From Comamonas sp009360615 (GTDB lineage: Bacteria; Pseudomonadota; Gammaproteobacteria; Burkholderiales; Burkholderiaceae_C), in NCBI RefSeq assembly GCF_035784015.1, contig NZ_JALKOW010000001.1: DNA of 64,000 bases. The stretch is one strand, 5' to 3'. Positions within the stretch are counted from its first letter, which is position 1; every line of letters starts with the position of its first letter. Below, one piece after another: positions 28,053-36,620 of the stretch. The notes below the pieces were generated by a model that saw only the letters and a list, made by a program, of their open reading frames with translations, ran no database searches and had not been told where the DNA came from. A program made the position numbers and the translations under genes.

Positions 28053-28751
28053 ATGTATAAAAAAGACGCCCCCACCAAAGCCCCGACTTTGATCGATCAG
28101 GCATTTGCGCAACTGCGTCAGGATGTGCTCAATGGCACATACGGTGCTGGCGTGAAGCTCAAGCTCGATGAGTTGCAGACAGCCTACGGATTTTCAAGCA
28201 GTCCGCTGCGCGAGGCTCTGAGCCGTTTGGCTCAAGAGGGATTGATACGTGCCGATGAGCGCCGAGGCTTTCGAGTTACGGCCATTTCTGCCGACGATCT
28301 GGCCGATATCACGCGCATGCGCATCATGTTGGATTCGCAAGCGCTTCGGGAATCCATTGCCTATGGGGATGACGCCTGGGAGGCGTCGGTTGTGGGCGCA
28401 TTTCACCGCTTGGAAAAAGTGGAAAGCCGGCTTAGCGATGGCCCCGTGGTGCTGGACCAGGGGTGGACCGATATGCACACCGCATTCCACATGGCGCTAC
28501 TTTCTGCCACACCTTCCGAGCGGCTGCGCACATTGAGTGCAAGCCTGTTCGACCAGGCTGAACGATATCGCCGCTATTCAGCTCGCTTTCGCAAGACCTT
28601 CAAGCACAAGTCAAATGAGCACCGCAAGCTTATGGATGCCACGCTGCGAAGGGACGCAGACACAGCGTGCGCGCTACTGGAAGAACATATTCTCAGTACG
28701 CAACGGAATGTGATGGAGGTTCTGGAAAGGGTGGAGAAGCAGCCGAGCTGA
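28053..28751 (+). CDS. GntR-family (FadR/FCD) transcriptional regulator
   Basis: 232 residues from ATG 28053 (238 from ATG 28035). N-terminal winged helix 'AFAQLRQDVLNGTYGAGVKLKLDELQTAYGFSSSPLREALSRLAQEGLI' and a C-terminal FCD effector domain with its metal histidines (in 'TDMHTAFHMALL' and 'KSNEHRKLMDATLRRD'). FCD regulators sense carboxylic acids and usually repress catabolic genes. Palindromes of the TTTATGCATAAA type in front of three units nearby are its likely operators. Ends before a strong terminator. Confidence 0.9.
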   Translation: MYKKDAPTKAPTLIDQAFAQLRQDVLNGTYGAGVKLKLDELQTAYGFSSSPLREALSRLAQEGLIRADERRGFRVTAISADDLADITRMRIMLDSQALRESIAYGDDAWEASVVGAFHRLEKVESRLSDGPVVLDQGWTDMHTAFHMALLSATPSERLRTLSASLFDQAERYRRYSARFRKTFKHKSNEHRKLMDATLRRDADTACALLEEHILSTQRNVMEVLERVEKQPS

Positions 28752-28982
28752 TTCCATACTTCAGCGAAGTGCCCGCCGGAACAATGCGTAGAGACCGCTC
28801 TCTAACCTTGTTGGCTCGGGCGTAGCGCTGCCCAATCCATGCCGACATAGACGTTCAAGCGGGCACCAGGTGCCGGCGAATACTTTGACGTTATTCACGA
28901 GCCCAACATGTGGGAATAGCAGACCCAAGCTAGCCGTCCAGCTTCCAAGGACTGCGCCATAAAAGTCCCTTCTCAGATCAAT

Positions 28983-29014
28983 GCTCACGCTCACAGTCCG
29001 TGAGCTTTTTTTTT
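28983..29014 (+). terminator. terminator downstream of the GntR gene
   Basis: A 7-bp stem GCTCACG/CGTGAGC (28983-28989, 28999-29005) followed by nine T. It isolates the gntR transcript from the operon that follows. Confidence 0.8.
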
Positions 29015-29040
29015 GCGCATTTTTTGAGACCAGGGGCAAA

Positions 29041-29093
29041 CCCTATGCATCAAAACTATTTTTATGCACAAAAATAAGTTCATGCACAAAGTG
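29041..29093. promoter_or_regulatory. three operator-like sites before the hydrolase operon
   Basis: CCCTATGCATCAAA (29041-29054), TTTTTATGCACAAAAATA (29059-29076) and TTCATGCACAAAG (29080-29092). All share the ATGCAY core with A/T flanks seen at the other sites. Confidence 0.55.
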
Positions 29094-29159
29094 GCTTTAA
29101 CGCAAAATTGCACGCAAGCCACATCCTTTTCACCACTCCTTATCGCTTGAAGGAACCCC

Positions 29160-30020
29160 ATGAAACTGATGTCTTATTCGCTCGCCGGTCGTGAAACTTG
29201 GGGCGTCGTTATCGCCGATGGTGTCGCTGAGCTTGCTGCTCGTACGGGCTATGCCACGCTTGCCGATTTCATCGCTAGCCCTGACTTCTCGCGCCGCGAC
29301 GCATTGACAGACGGTCTCGTTGCAGACGCAAAGCTGGCCGACGTGACGTTCTTGCCGGTCATTCCTCGTCCGGAGAAGATCGTTTGCGCAGTGCGCAACT
29401 ACATGGATCACCACCAGGAAGTGCTGGCCGCAGGGATGCAGCGAGAACTCTCCGAGGAACCTCCGATTTTTCTGCGTGTGTGGCGTTCTCAGACTGCTCA
29501 CCAAGGCCCGATCGTGCGCCCCCATGTCTCCGACTCGTTGGACTGGGAGGGAGAGCTTGCCGTCATCATTGGCAGGGGAGGCCGCGACATCGCCGAGGGG
29601 GATGCCTGGGAGCACATTGCCGGCTATAGCTGCTACAACGATGCAAGCGTGCGTGAATGGCAGTTCCATGCCAAGCAGATCGCATCGGGTAAAAACTTCG
29701 AGTCCACCGGCGCCTTTGGCCCCTGGATGGTGACATCCGATGAAATCTCACCAGGCCGTGAACTGAAGCTTGAAACACGTCTCAATGGTGTCGTAGTGCA
29801 GTCCAGTCATACCGGACACATGATCTTCTCGATCCCGCGCTTGATCGCCTATGCCTCCACCATCTTCACGCTGGTTCCGGGCGATGTGATCATCACAGGC
29901 ACTCCAGCTGGCGTGGGCTGGAGCAAGAAGCCTCAGCAGTTCATGAAAGCAGGTGACGTCGTGGAAGTTGAGATCGAAGCCATTGGTCTGCTGCGTAACC
30001 CAGTGATAGCGCAGTCCTAA
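29160..30020 (+). CDS. fumarylacetoacetate hydrolase family protein
   Basis: 286 residues. Metal-binding and core motifs are visible: 'CAVRNYMDHHQE', 'PPIFLRVWRSQTAHQGPI', 'DWEGELAVIIGRGGRDI', 'CYNDASVREWQFHAKQI' and 'GDVIITGTPAGVGW'. Family members hydrolyse or decarboxylate 2-oxo-dienoates and acylpyruvates at the end of aromatic or sugar-acid degradation. AAGGA precedes the ATG. First gene of a five-gene plus-strand operon with three operator-like sites upstream. 'VWRSQTAH' replaces the commoner 'FxKP' wording, so the substrate may be unusual. Confidence 0.9.
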   Translation: MKLMSYSLAGRETWGVVIADGVAELAARTGYATLADFIASPDFSRRDALTDGLVADAKLADVTFLPVIPRPEKIVCAVRNYMDHHQEVLAAGMQRELSEEPPIFLRVWRSQTAHQGPIVRPHVSDSLDWEGELAVIIGRGGRDIAEGDAWEHIAGYSCYNDASVREWQFHAKQIASGKNFESTGAFGPWMVTSDEISPGRELKLETRLNGVVVQSSHTGHMIFSIPRLIAYASTIFTLVPGDVIITGTPAGVGWSKKPQQFMKAGDVVEVEIEAIGLLRNPVIAQS

Positions 30021-30083
30021 TCCATCCCTTCAGACTTCATCCACTTCACACGGGTAGAGCTAGGTCCAAAGAGGCCGCCGCCC

Positions 30084-31067
30084 ATGGAGACAAACATGCA
30101 TAGAAGACACTTCCTAGCCGCCAGCGGTGCGGCTGCTTTGCCCTGGTCGGCGCTGCCGGTTCTGGCTCAGTCTTATCCGGATCGAGCTATCAAGCTTTAT
30201 CAGGGCTTTGCTCCAGGCGGAAATGCCGATTCCATCGCCCGAGCCTTAGGCACAGAGATTGGTAAGACACTTGGTCAGCCCGTCGTAGTGGAGGCCCAGC
30301 CTGGGGCAGGAGGGACCATTGCGGCCACCACGGTTGCTCGTGCCAAGCCAGATGGCTACACCTTGTTGATGGCGACTGGCGGTCATGCGGTGGCAGGTGC
30401 TTTGTACAACAAGCTTCCTTACAACTCGGTAGGCGATTTTGAGATGATCTCAACAGTCACCTTCTTTCCGTTCCTGTTGGTAGTCAATACAAAGTCCAAG
30501 TTTCAAAGCTTGCGCGAGGTGCTTGCCAAAGCTCAGGCTGAACCAGGTACCTTGGCATATGGCACGGCGGGAGTGGGCTCCACCCATCATTTAGCCGGAG
30601 AGCTGCTGGCGAAGTTGGGACGCGTGAACTTGATGCATGTTCCTTATCGAGGTGACGCCGCAGCTGTCACCGCACTGCTGGGGGATGAGGTTCCCTTCAT
30701 CATCGCGCCGCCAACTGCCGTTCTGTCCAACATTCAAGCAGGCAAACTGCGCGCGATTGCGACCAGTGGTGCGCAACGCTGGCCTGGTTTGCCCAATGTT
30801 CCCACTGTGTCCGAGCAAGGCGTGGCAGGGTACGACGTACGGTCTTGGGCTGGCTTGATGGCACCTGCTGGCACTCCTCAAGCAGTAATTCAGCGCCTCA
30901 ATACGGAAACTCAGCGGGCACTACAGCTTGCCTCTGTACGAAAACGCCTTGAAGACATTGGTGGTGAAGCGCGTGGCAGCACGCCTGAAGAAATGAAAGC
31001 CATGGTTGGCCATGAGCTTGAGAAATGGCGCCAGGTTGTAGCCGACGCCAAGATTCCTAAACAATAA
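30084..31067 (+). CDS. Bug family (TctC-like) periplasmic solute-binding protein
   Basis: 327 residues. A twin-arginine-like signal 'RRHFLAASGAAALPW' with cleavage near 'VLAQS' is followed by the Bug core: 'YPDRAIKLYQGFAPGGNADSIARALG', 'VVEAQPGAGGTIAATTVARAKPDGYTLL', 'MHVPYRGDAAAVTALLGDEV' and 'LPNVPTVSEQG'. These proteins bind carboxylates in the periplasm. No TctA/TctB membrane genes lie nearby, so it must use a distant transporter or act as a sensor. ATG 30096 (MHRRHF) is an equally good start. Confidence 0.92.
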   Translation: METNMHRRHFLAASGAAALPWSALPVLAQSYPDRAIKLYQGFAPGGNADSIARALGTEIGKTLGQPVVVEAQPGAGGTIAATTVARAKPDGYTLLMATGGHAVAGALYNKLPYNSVGDFEMISTVTFFPFLLVVNTKSKFQSLREVLAKAQAEPGTLAYGTAGVGSTHHLAGELLAKLGRVNLMHVPYRGDAAAVTALLGDEVPFIIAPPTAVLSNIQAGKLRAIATSGAQRWPGLPNVPTVSEQGVAGYDVRSWAGLMAPAGTPQAVIQRLNTETQRALQLASVRKRLEDIGGEARGSTPEEMKAMVGHELEKWRQVVADAKIPKQ

Positions 31068-31090
31068 ATGCACGCACCGAAAGTTCAGTC

Positions 31091-31669
31091 ATGACTTTGA
31101 TATCAATTCGCAAACGCAGCCTCAATATCGAGACCATCTACCATGAAGGCGGACCGCCGGCAGAGCAACCTTTGCGCGTAGCATCGGCCTGTGCTGTGGT
31201 TCGCAACCCCTATGCAGGCCGCTACGAACCCGACCTTTTGCCTTTCATGGCAGAGCTGCGTAGCTTGGGCACCTTGCTCGCAGAGGAGCTGGTGGATACT
31301 TTAGGCAAAGAAAACGTCCAAGCCTACAGCAAGGCGGCCATTGTGGGCGTTAATGGCGAGCTGGAGCACGGTGCAGTTTGGCACGAGGCCGGTGGTTGGG
31401 CAATGCGCCATGTATTGGGTGAGCCCAAAGCCATCGTTCCATCGGCAAAAGCTGTGGCGGCTACGGGCTACCGACTAATGGTTCCTCTGCACTACATCCA
31501 TGCCGCTTACGTGCGCAGCCATTACAACAGCGCGGAAGTCGGCATCCAAGACGCTCCGCGTCCTGACGAAATCCTCTTTGCTTTGGTAATGGCCGACGGT
31601 GGTCGTATTCATTCGCGCCTGGGTGGACTGACCCGCGAGCAAGTCTCGGTGCATGACGGGCAGCGCTGA
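31091..31669 (+). CDS. DUF1185 (amino acid synthesis family) protein
   Basis: 192 residues of the AA_synth/DUF1185 family: 'ACAVVRNPYAGRYEPDLLPFMAELRSLG', 'AYSKAAIVGVNGELEHGAVWHE' and 'PLHYIHAAYVRSHYNSAEVGIQDAPRPDEI' are its hallmarks. The family name comes from an old annotation; the biochemical role is not settled, and members often sit in catabolic clusters with Bug proteins, as here. It ends two bases before the next start. Confidence 0.85.
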   Translation: MTLISIRKRSLNIETIYHEGGPPAEQPLRVASACAVVRNPYAGRYEPDLLPFMAELRSLGTLLAEELVDTLGKENVQAYSKAAIVGVNGELEHGAVWHEAGGWAMRHVLGEPKAIVPSAKAVAATGYRLMVPLHYIHAAYVRSHYNSAEVGIQDAPRPDEILFALVMADGGRIHSRLGGLTREQVSVHDGQR

Positions 31670-31671
31670 TC

Positions 31672-32682
31672 ATGGACACGAGCACTATGACGATGAAAGC
31701 CGTACAACTGCAAACCACTGGCGGCCCCGAAGTGCTGTCACTGGTCGACTTGCCTCTGCCCCAACCAAGTGCTGGTCAGGTGCGCGTGAAGGCTCATGCC
31801 ATTGGAGCAGGCGGCCCCGATGTGTTGATTCGCAACGGCACCTATAAATGGATGCCGCCATTACCCGCTATTCCTGGCAACGAACTGGCAGGTATTGTGG
31901 ATGCGGTGGGTCCGGGCGTGAGTCGCCTCTCTATCGGTGATCGGGTACTGGTTAGCGCGCGGGAGCTGCCTCAGCGCGGGGGCTGCTATGCGCAGGCCAT
32001 CTGCGTTGCAGAGTCGGTTCCGTTCGTACTTCCAGACACCATTGCCTTTGATGACGCGGTAAGCCTTGGCAATTTTCAACTTGCTTTGGCTTTGCTGGCC
32101 AGCAATGGCAATTTGCCAGCGCAATCCATTCTGGTGCCAGGTGCCGCAGGTGGCGTGGCGACGGCTTTGGCACAGGTGGCCAGATCTCGTGGCTTGCGTG
32201 TCATTGGCACGGCCTCCACCGCTGAAAAACAGGCATTTGCGATAGAAAACGGCGTCACAGATCTGGTGAACGGCGATGTGAAGACGCTGCCTCAACAGGT
32301 GATGGCACTCACTGATGGACGAGGCGTTGATTTGGCCTTTGACCATGTGGGGGCTGATCTCTTTATCGCCTGTCTGCGCTCTCTGGCACCGTCAGGTATG
32401 GCTGTGTCGTACAACATTCTGGCAGGCCCTCCGTCTGCTGATGTGTTCGACGAGCTGCGCAAACTACTAGCTAGAAGCCTGGCCATTCGCACTTTCTCTA
32501 TTCATGCCGTTGATGCAGATATCACGCAACGCCGAGGATTGATGGAGGATGCCATAAGGCTCATGGCGAGCGGCTCGGTGCGTGCACCACGTGCAATGCG
32601 TATGCCGTTGGCACAGGCTCGCCAGGCTCATGAGCTGCTCGATAGTGGTGGCACTCTGGGCAAGCTCGTCCTCATTCCCTGA
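31672..32682 (+). CDS. NADPH:quinone oxidoreductase-like MDR protein
   Basis: 336 residues of the medium-chain dehydrogenase/reductase family without the structural Zn loop. 'MKAVQLQTTGGPEVLSLVDLPLP', 'IPGNELAGIVDAVGPGV', Rossmann 'VPGAAGGVATALAQVARSRG' and 'FDHVGADLF' fit zeta-crystallin-like quinone or enone reductases. Tight spacing makes it part of the operon; a role in reducing an unsaturated intermediate is inferred. Confidence 0.88.
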   Translation: MDTSTMTMKAVQLQTTGGPEVLSLVDLPLPQPSAGQVRVKAHAIGAGGPDVLIRNGTYKWMPPLPAIPGNELAGIVDAVGPGVSRLSIGDRVLVSARELPQRGGCYAQAICVAESVPFVLPDTIAFDDAVSLGNFQLALALLASNGNLPAQSILVPGAAGGVATALAQVARSRGLRVIGTASTAEKQAFAIENGVTDLVNGDVKTLPQQVMALTDGRGVDLAFDHVGADLFIACLRSLAPSGMAVSYNILAGPPSADVFDELRKLLARSLAIRTFSIHAVDADITQRRGLMEDAIRLMASGSVRAPRAMRMPLAQARQAHELLDSGGTLGKLVLIP

Positions 32683-32701
32683 TTCCGTGGAGCTCGTTAG
32701 C

Positions 32702-33256
32702 ATGAACCAACCCTATACCGCCAACCTGTCCCACTTCGGTATCTTTTGCCGCGATCTGGAAGTGATGAAGTCCTTCTACACGGGCGTATTCGATATGCAG
32801 GAAACCGACCGTGGGGTCGGCGTGACCTTTCGCTTCGAGATCGTGTTTCTGAGCGGACGAAATGATCAACACCATCAATTGGTTTTGGCCGGAGGACGCG
32901 GTGCCGATTCACCGAGCACCGTGATGCAACTGTCGTTCAAGGTCCAATCCATTGACCAGTTGCGCGAAGCGCGGCGTCGGGCACTGGCTTTGGGGGCAAC
33001 GAAAATGCGCGGTCTCAACCATGGCAATGCGCTTTCGATCTACTGCATGGACCCTGAGGACAACACCGTGGAGGTCTACCTGGACACGCCTTGGTATGTG
33101 AGTCAGCCCCATGGAGACCCGTTAGATCTGGAGCAAAGTGATGAAGCCATCTGGGCCCAGACCGAGCAGGTCGTGCGCACAGACCCGAGCTTTATGCCAG
33201 TGGCTGAGTGGGCAGCCCAGTTTGAGCAGCGTCGTCAGGCTGCCAGGAACGCCTAG
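32702..33256 (+). CDS. VOC family dioxygenase/glyoxalase-like protein
   Basis: 184 residues. 'LSHFGIFCRDLEVMKSFYTGVFDM' opens the first VOC module and 'GNALSIYCMDPEDNTVEVYLDTPWYVSQP' closes the second, with the metal residues His in 'SHFGI' and Glu in 'VEVYLDTPW'. The 'DPEDNTVEVYLDTPW' wording resembles ring-cleavage dioxygenase-like proteins. GGAG before ATG 32702 sets the start; the longer reading overlaps the previous gene. Last gene of the operon. Confidence 0.87.
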   Translation: MNQPYTANLSHFGIFCRDLEVMKSFYTGVFDMQETDRGVGVTFRFEIVFLSGRNDQHHQLVLAGGRGADSPSTVMQLSFKVQSIDQLREARRRALALGATKMRGLNHGNALSIYCMDPEDNTVEVYLDTPWYVSQPHGDPLDLEQSDEAIWAQTEQVVRTDPSFMPVAEWAAQFEQRRQAARNA

Positions 33257-33420
33257 TCATCAGGGTTTCACCACGAGTTGCGATGGCCAAGGCTCAGGCG
33301 GGCTGGCACTTGAAAAGAGGCCAGCCATCTGCATTGAGCGAGGTCCTCAATGCTGTATTGGCTTGTCCTTTCCCATGGCGGGAAGTTGTGCCGCTGCATT
33401 CAAAAAGCAGTAGTATGTTT

Positions 33421-33449
33421 TGCTTGCTCCTTGGCGTAAGGAGCAAGCA
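33421..33449. repeat. 12-bp inverted repeat between convergent genes
   Basis: TGCTTGCTCCTT (33421-33432) pairs with 33438-33449 around a 5-base loop. It separates the plus operon from the convergent minus gene and probably ends one or both, although no T run follows on either side. Confidence 0.5.
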
Positions 33450-33459
33450 GCACAATCAC

Positions 33460-34437
33460 TTAGACTCTTAGCAAGACCTTCCCTTTACGGCCCGGCAGCA
33501 AGCTTGCAGCTGCTGCCTGAGCAGCATCATTGAGATCGAAAATAGCTTCTGCCGGGAGTTTGAGCTCACTCGACAATACGCGTTGCAGCAGTTCGCCAAT
33601 CAAGCGCCGCTTGTTGTCAGGTGTCATGGCTTGACTGACCTTGCTACCCCATAAGCCCTTCACCGTCGCTTGCTTGAAGATCAGAGATCCGGAGTCGATC
33701 TGCATGGGCTCACCGGCCATGGTGCCAAAGGACACTAAGGTGCCTTCCTCACCCAATAGACTGAGCAGGGATGCACTGGCGGAGCCTCCAATGGAGTCCA
33801 CGGCCGCACGAGCCATCGAGCCGTCAAGAATGGCGCGAGCGCGTTCCTGCCAGTCTGGTTGTGCCGTGGACAAGGCATTGCCGATGCCCAGGCCGGCAAG
33901 CTCCTGTACACCTGCATCGCGCCGAACCAGGTTCAAGACGTGCACACCGCGTGCTTTCGCCAACATTGCCAAAGTCTTTCCGACCGCGCCATTCGCCGTG
34001 TTCTGCACGATCCTTTGTCCTGACTCGACATTGATAAACTCCAGCAACATCAATGCGCTCAGTGGCATGGCAATGATTTGCGCTGCGGCTTCATCGGGTA
34101 TAGCTGGTGGCATCGGCACCAGCACATTGGCAGGGGCAAGAAAGTATTCCGCCCAGGTGTTGTGGACTCCCGCGACGGTGACTCGCTGTCCCACTGCCGG
34201 GCCTGAGACGCCTTCACCCAGCGCGTCGACGATGCCTACAGCCTCGCTGCCGCCAACGGCGGGAAGTTCAGGCTTATAGCCGTAGCTGCCGCGGATCGTC
34301 CACAGGTCATGGTTGTGGATTGGCGCCAGCAAGGTCTTGATGCGCACTTCACCGGCACCCGGTTGCGGGATGGGTCGATCTATCAGCTCGAGAACATCGG
34401 AGGGTTCGCCAAAAGTGGTGTGGATAGCACTGCGCAT
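33460..34437 (-). CDS. MECR-like 2-enoyl thioester reductase (MDR family)
   Basis: 325 residues. 'PIHNHDLWTIRGSYGYKPELPAVGGSEAVGIVDALGEGV', 'VQNTANGAVGKTLAMLAKARGVHVLNLVRRD' and 'VKGLWGSKVSQAMTPD' match mitochondrial-type trans-2-enoyl-CoA/ACP reductases. It would saturate an enoyl intermediate with NADPH. It points opposite to the operon and is followed three bases upstream of its own start by the stop of a broken DJ-1 gene, so the two were once one transcript. Confidence 0.88.
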   Translation of the reverse strand: MRSAIHTTFGEPSDVLELIDRPIPQPGAGEVRIKTLLAPIHNHDLWTIRGSYGYKPELPAVGGSEAVGIVDALGEGVSGPAVGQRVTVAGVHNTWAEYFLAPANVLVPMPPAIPDEAAAQIIAMPLSALMLLEFINVESGQRIVQNTANGAVGKTLAMLAKARGVHVLNLVRRDAGVQELAGLGIGNALSTAQPDWQERARAILDGSMARAAVDSIGGSASASLLSLLGEEGTLVSFGTMAGEPMQIDSGSLIFKQATVKGLWGSKVSQAMTPDNKRRLIGELLQRVLSSELKLPAEAIFDLNDAAQAAAASLLPGRKGKVLLRV

Positions 34438-34440
34438 GAC

Positions 34441-34860
34441 TTATTTCTCCTGATTTGCGAGCATGGACAACAAGGCATGGGCCAAGCCCTCTGAGCTGGC
34501 CGGATTTTGTCCCGTGATCAGGCGTCCATCCGTGACGACATGCACCTGCCAGTCCGGAGCATTTTCATAGTGAGCACCCAAGCGCATGAACTCGTCTTCG
34601 ATAAGAAAGGGTGCGACGGTGGTCAGGCCGACCGCCGCTTCTTCGCTGTTGCTGAAGCCCGTGACATGGCGGCCGGCGACCAATGGTTGTCCATCAGCGG
34701 CCCGGACATTGATCAGAGCACCTGGCGCATGGCAGACGAGGGCGAGTGGCTTGTTCGCACGCTCAAAAGCTTCCAGCAGTGCAATGGAGTTGGGATCATT
34801 GGCAAGATCCCACAAGGGGCCATGGTCATCCCCAATGCACTCCAAATCGGAAGGCTGCAT
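34441..34860 (-). pseudogene. 5'-truncated DJ-1/PfpI (type 1 glutamine amidotransferase-like) gene
   Basis: The readable part begins near 'DDHGPLWDLANDPNSIALLEAF' and has the nucleophile-elbow 'LALVCHAPGALINV', then 'GRHVTGFSNSEEAAVGLTTVAPFLIEDEF' and 'DGRLITGQNPAS', as in Hsp31-like DJ-1 proteins. The normal first 85-95 residues are absent and the upstream sequence does not match the family, so the gene is cut at about 34,850. A reading frame continues by chance to 34944. Confidence 0.75.
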
Positions 34861-34906
34861 GTGATTGGCAGAAATTGCTACGCAACAGACATTTGCTGCC
34901 GGGGCA

Positions 34907-34930
34907 CGAACGACTGCAACGAGTCGTTCG
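34907..34930. repeat. 9-bp hairpin at the break point of the DJ-1 remnant
   Basis: CGAACGACT (34907-34915) pairs exactly with 34922-34930. It lies next to the truncation and could be part of a lost mobile-element end. Confidence 0.35.
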
Positions 34931-34944
34931 CAGGCCCTCGCCAA

Positions 34945-35359
34945 CGACCGCTAACCGGGATGCAAACTTGCGGCCAATCTTCGTCCAGATTGCCCAGTGC
35001 CGAGTGACCGCTCCCGCCGAGAGCAGACGCTGGCTAATGATCTTGCGAGCGACCGCAATGGGTCGATTGCTGGCCTACGCGAACGACTGCTAACGGGTAC
35101 CTCAGGTTTGTGGCTCTGCCCTATCAAGTCTGCCGTTTGGTGACAGACCGCTCACAGTCAAGAACTGCCGTTCACGGCGACCTACTAGACGACTGTTTCT
35201 GGTGGAACTCAGTCTGTAAGCACCAGCAGTCTGGCCTGCCGCGACCGGCACAGTCGGTCAACTCAATCGGCATCCGCAGCCCAGCCTGAAAAGAAGAAAT
35301 CTCGATGGAGGGTTGTGCACGGGCTTCACATAGCAATGGCATGGTTGTAGATTGCAGCA
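34945..35359. other. non-coding stretch before the first tniQ
   Basis: About 415 bases without a credible gene; short recurring words such as GACCGC and CGAACGACTGC give it the look of degraded intergenic DNA. It marks the change from the catabolic cargo to the transposition genes, with a clear fall in GC. Confidence 0.5.
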
Positions 35360-36331
35360 GTGTCCACAACCCAAGAATTTTCCTCAGATGAGCAGCAACT
35401 GCATTGGTTGCCAGGGGAAACGTTGTTCAGCTTGCTGAGTCGGCAGCATTTTCTGTCAGGGGAGTCGCTTGCCTGGCGCACAGTTGAGCGTTATTTTGGT
35501 TGCTCACGCTCAGGATTTCAGCATGATCTTCCAAATCGCCTTGCATCCTTTGTGTCCAGAACAGGTGGAAAGTTGGGTGATGTTCGTAGTGTCGCCCTAG
35601 ACCGCACGTTACTTTCGTTCTATCGAGCTTTTATCCCCGTAAGGGAGTGCAGCCAAATCATTGAAAGTATGCGGGAAGATAGCGTCGTGCATAGCAAGCT
35701 GCGTTTAGGTATTTCGGGAAGTCGGTTCCGCGCACATCATCCCTTGAAGGCTTGTCAAATGTGCATTACGGCTGACTTGCAGCTCTCTGGCTGGGCATAT
35801 TGGCACCTGGAGCACCAGTACCCAGGCGTGTGGACCTGCATCCAGCATTCCCAGCCTTTGCTCGTTTCAAAGCTCAAGGCGAAAGAGGGGCAGCGGTTTC
35901 CGTGGAATTTGCCCCACAGCAATGAGCTCCAAGACACCAATTCGTTTGCTAATTCGGATACTTTGGACAGATTGAATAGGCTATCGCGGCTAATCGGATA
36001 CCTTGTACGCATCGGTGCACGTGAGCCTTTTGCTGTGTCGTCACTATATTTGGTTTACCAAAGTGCCCTGAAATCCCGCGGTTGGATGACCACTTCTGGT
36101 CAGTTCCGTATGAAGGCAGTTGTCTCGTCATTCTTGGAGTACACAAGCCAGGTAATTCAGGTGGATGAATTCAACGGATTGCCGCAAACCAGTGGCGAAG
36201 CGAATGACATGCTGGTGAGGATGTTCAGGTTTCCTCGAGCCCGTGTGCACCCCTTGCAACATATTTTGATGATCGACTGGCTATTTACTGACCTATCGAA
36301 ATTCAAAAGGCAATTAATGGACCTCAGATAG
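35360..36331 (+). CDS. TniQ-family transposition protein 1
   Basis: 323 residues. TniQ/TnsD proteins choose the target and recruit TnsC in Tn7-like and Tn5053-like transposons. The N-terminus 'LHWLPGETLFSLLSRQHFLSG' and the zinc-finger motif Cys132-x2-Cys135...Cys160-x2-His163 ('ACQMCITADLQLSGWAYWHLEHQ', 'GVWTCIQHSQPL') are diagnostic. It is short, as for targeting proteins without a long C-terminal DNA-binding arm. Start is a GTG with no clear ribosome-binding site; no ATG is in frame upstream. AT-richer than its neighbours on the left. Confidence 0.88.
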   Translation: MSTTQEFSSDEQQLHWLPGETLFSLLSRQHFLSGESLAWRTVERYFGCSRSGFQHDLPNRLASFVSRTGGKLGDVRSVALDRTLLSFYRAFIPVRECSQIIESMREDSVVHSKLRLGISGSRFRAHHPLKACQMCITADLQLSGWAYWHLEHQYPGVWTCIQHSQPLLVSKLKAKEGQRFPWNLPHSNELQDTNSFANSDTLDRLNRLSRLIGYLVRIGAREPFAVSSLYLVYQSALKSRGWMTTSGQFRMKAVVSSFLEYTSQVIQVDEFNGLPQTSGEANDMLVRMFRFPRARVHPLQHILMIDWLFTDLSKFKRQLMDLR

Positions 36332-36408
36332 GGGGCGGACGATTGATTGCTTAAAAATAAGTGTCTGTTGCTCCATGGCCGAGAGGTGCTTCTGGCAGTT
36401 TCGGCAAC

Positions 36409-36620
36409 ATGGCAAAAGGAATTGCAATGCTGAGCACGTTGTACAAGAGCGCGACAACCACACCTGCTACTCGCCAAGCATTGCAGCAAGCCAACGGCAC
36501 TGACCGGGAACTGGCCATCAATAAGGCATTGGCGTAGACACTTTACGCAAGTGGCACCATCGCGCTACGCTGTACGACTCCAGCTATACGGCACAGTTCA
36601 TGGTGGCTGTTTTTCCTTTA
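36409..36620 (+). pseudogene. remnant of an IS481-type transposase N-terminus
   Basis: ATG 36409 opens 'LYKSATTTPATRQALQQANG' 'TDRELA', the leader of IS481-like transposases; after a frameshift the helix-turn-helix end 'DTLRKWHHRATLYDSSYTA' follows. Nothing of the catalytic core remains. Confidence 0.55.

Larger units (their letters stand above)
28752..29159. other. intergenic region before the hydrolase operon
   Basis: 408 bases. Contains the gntR terminator and three operator-like sites just upstream of the hydrolase gene; no credible gene. Confidence 0.6.
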
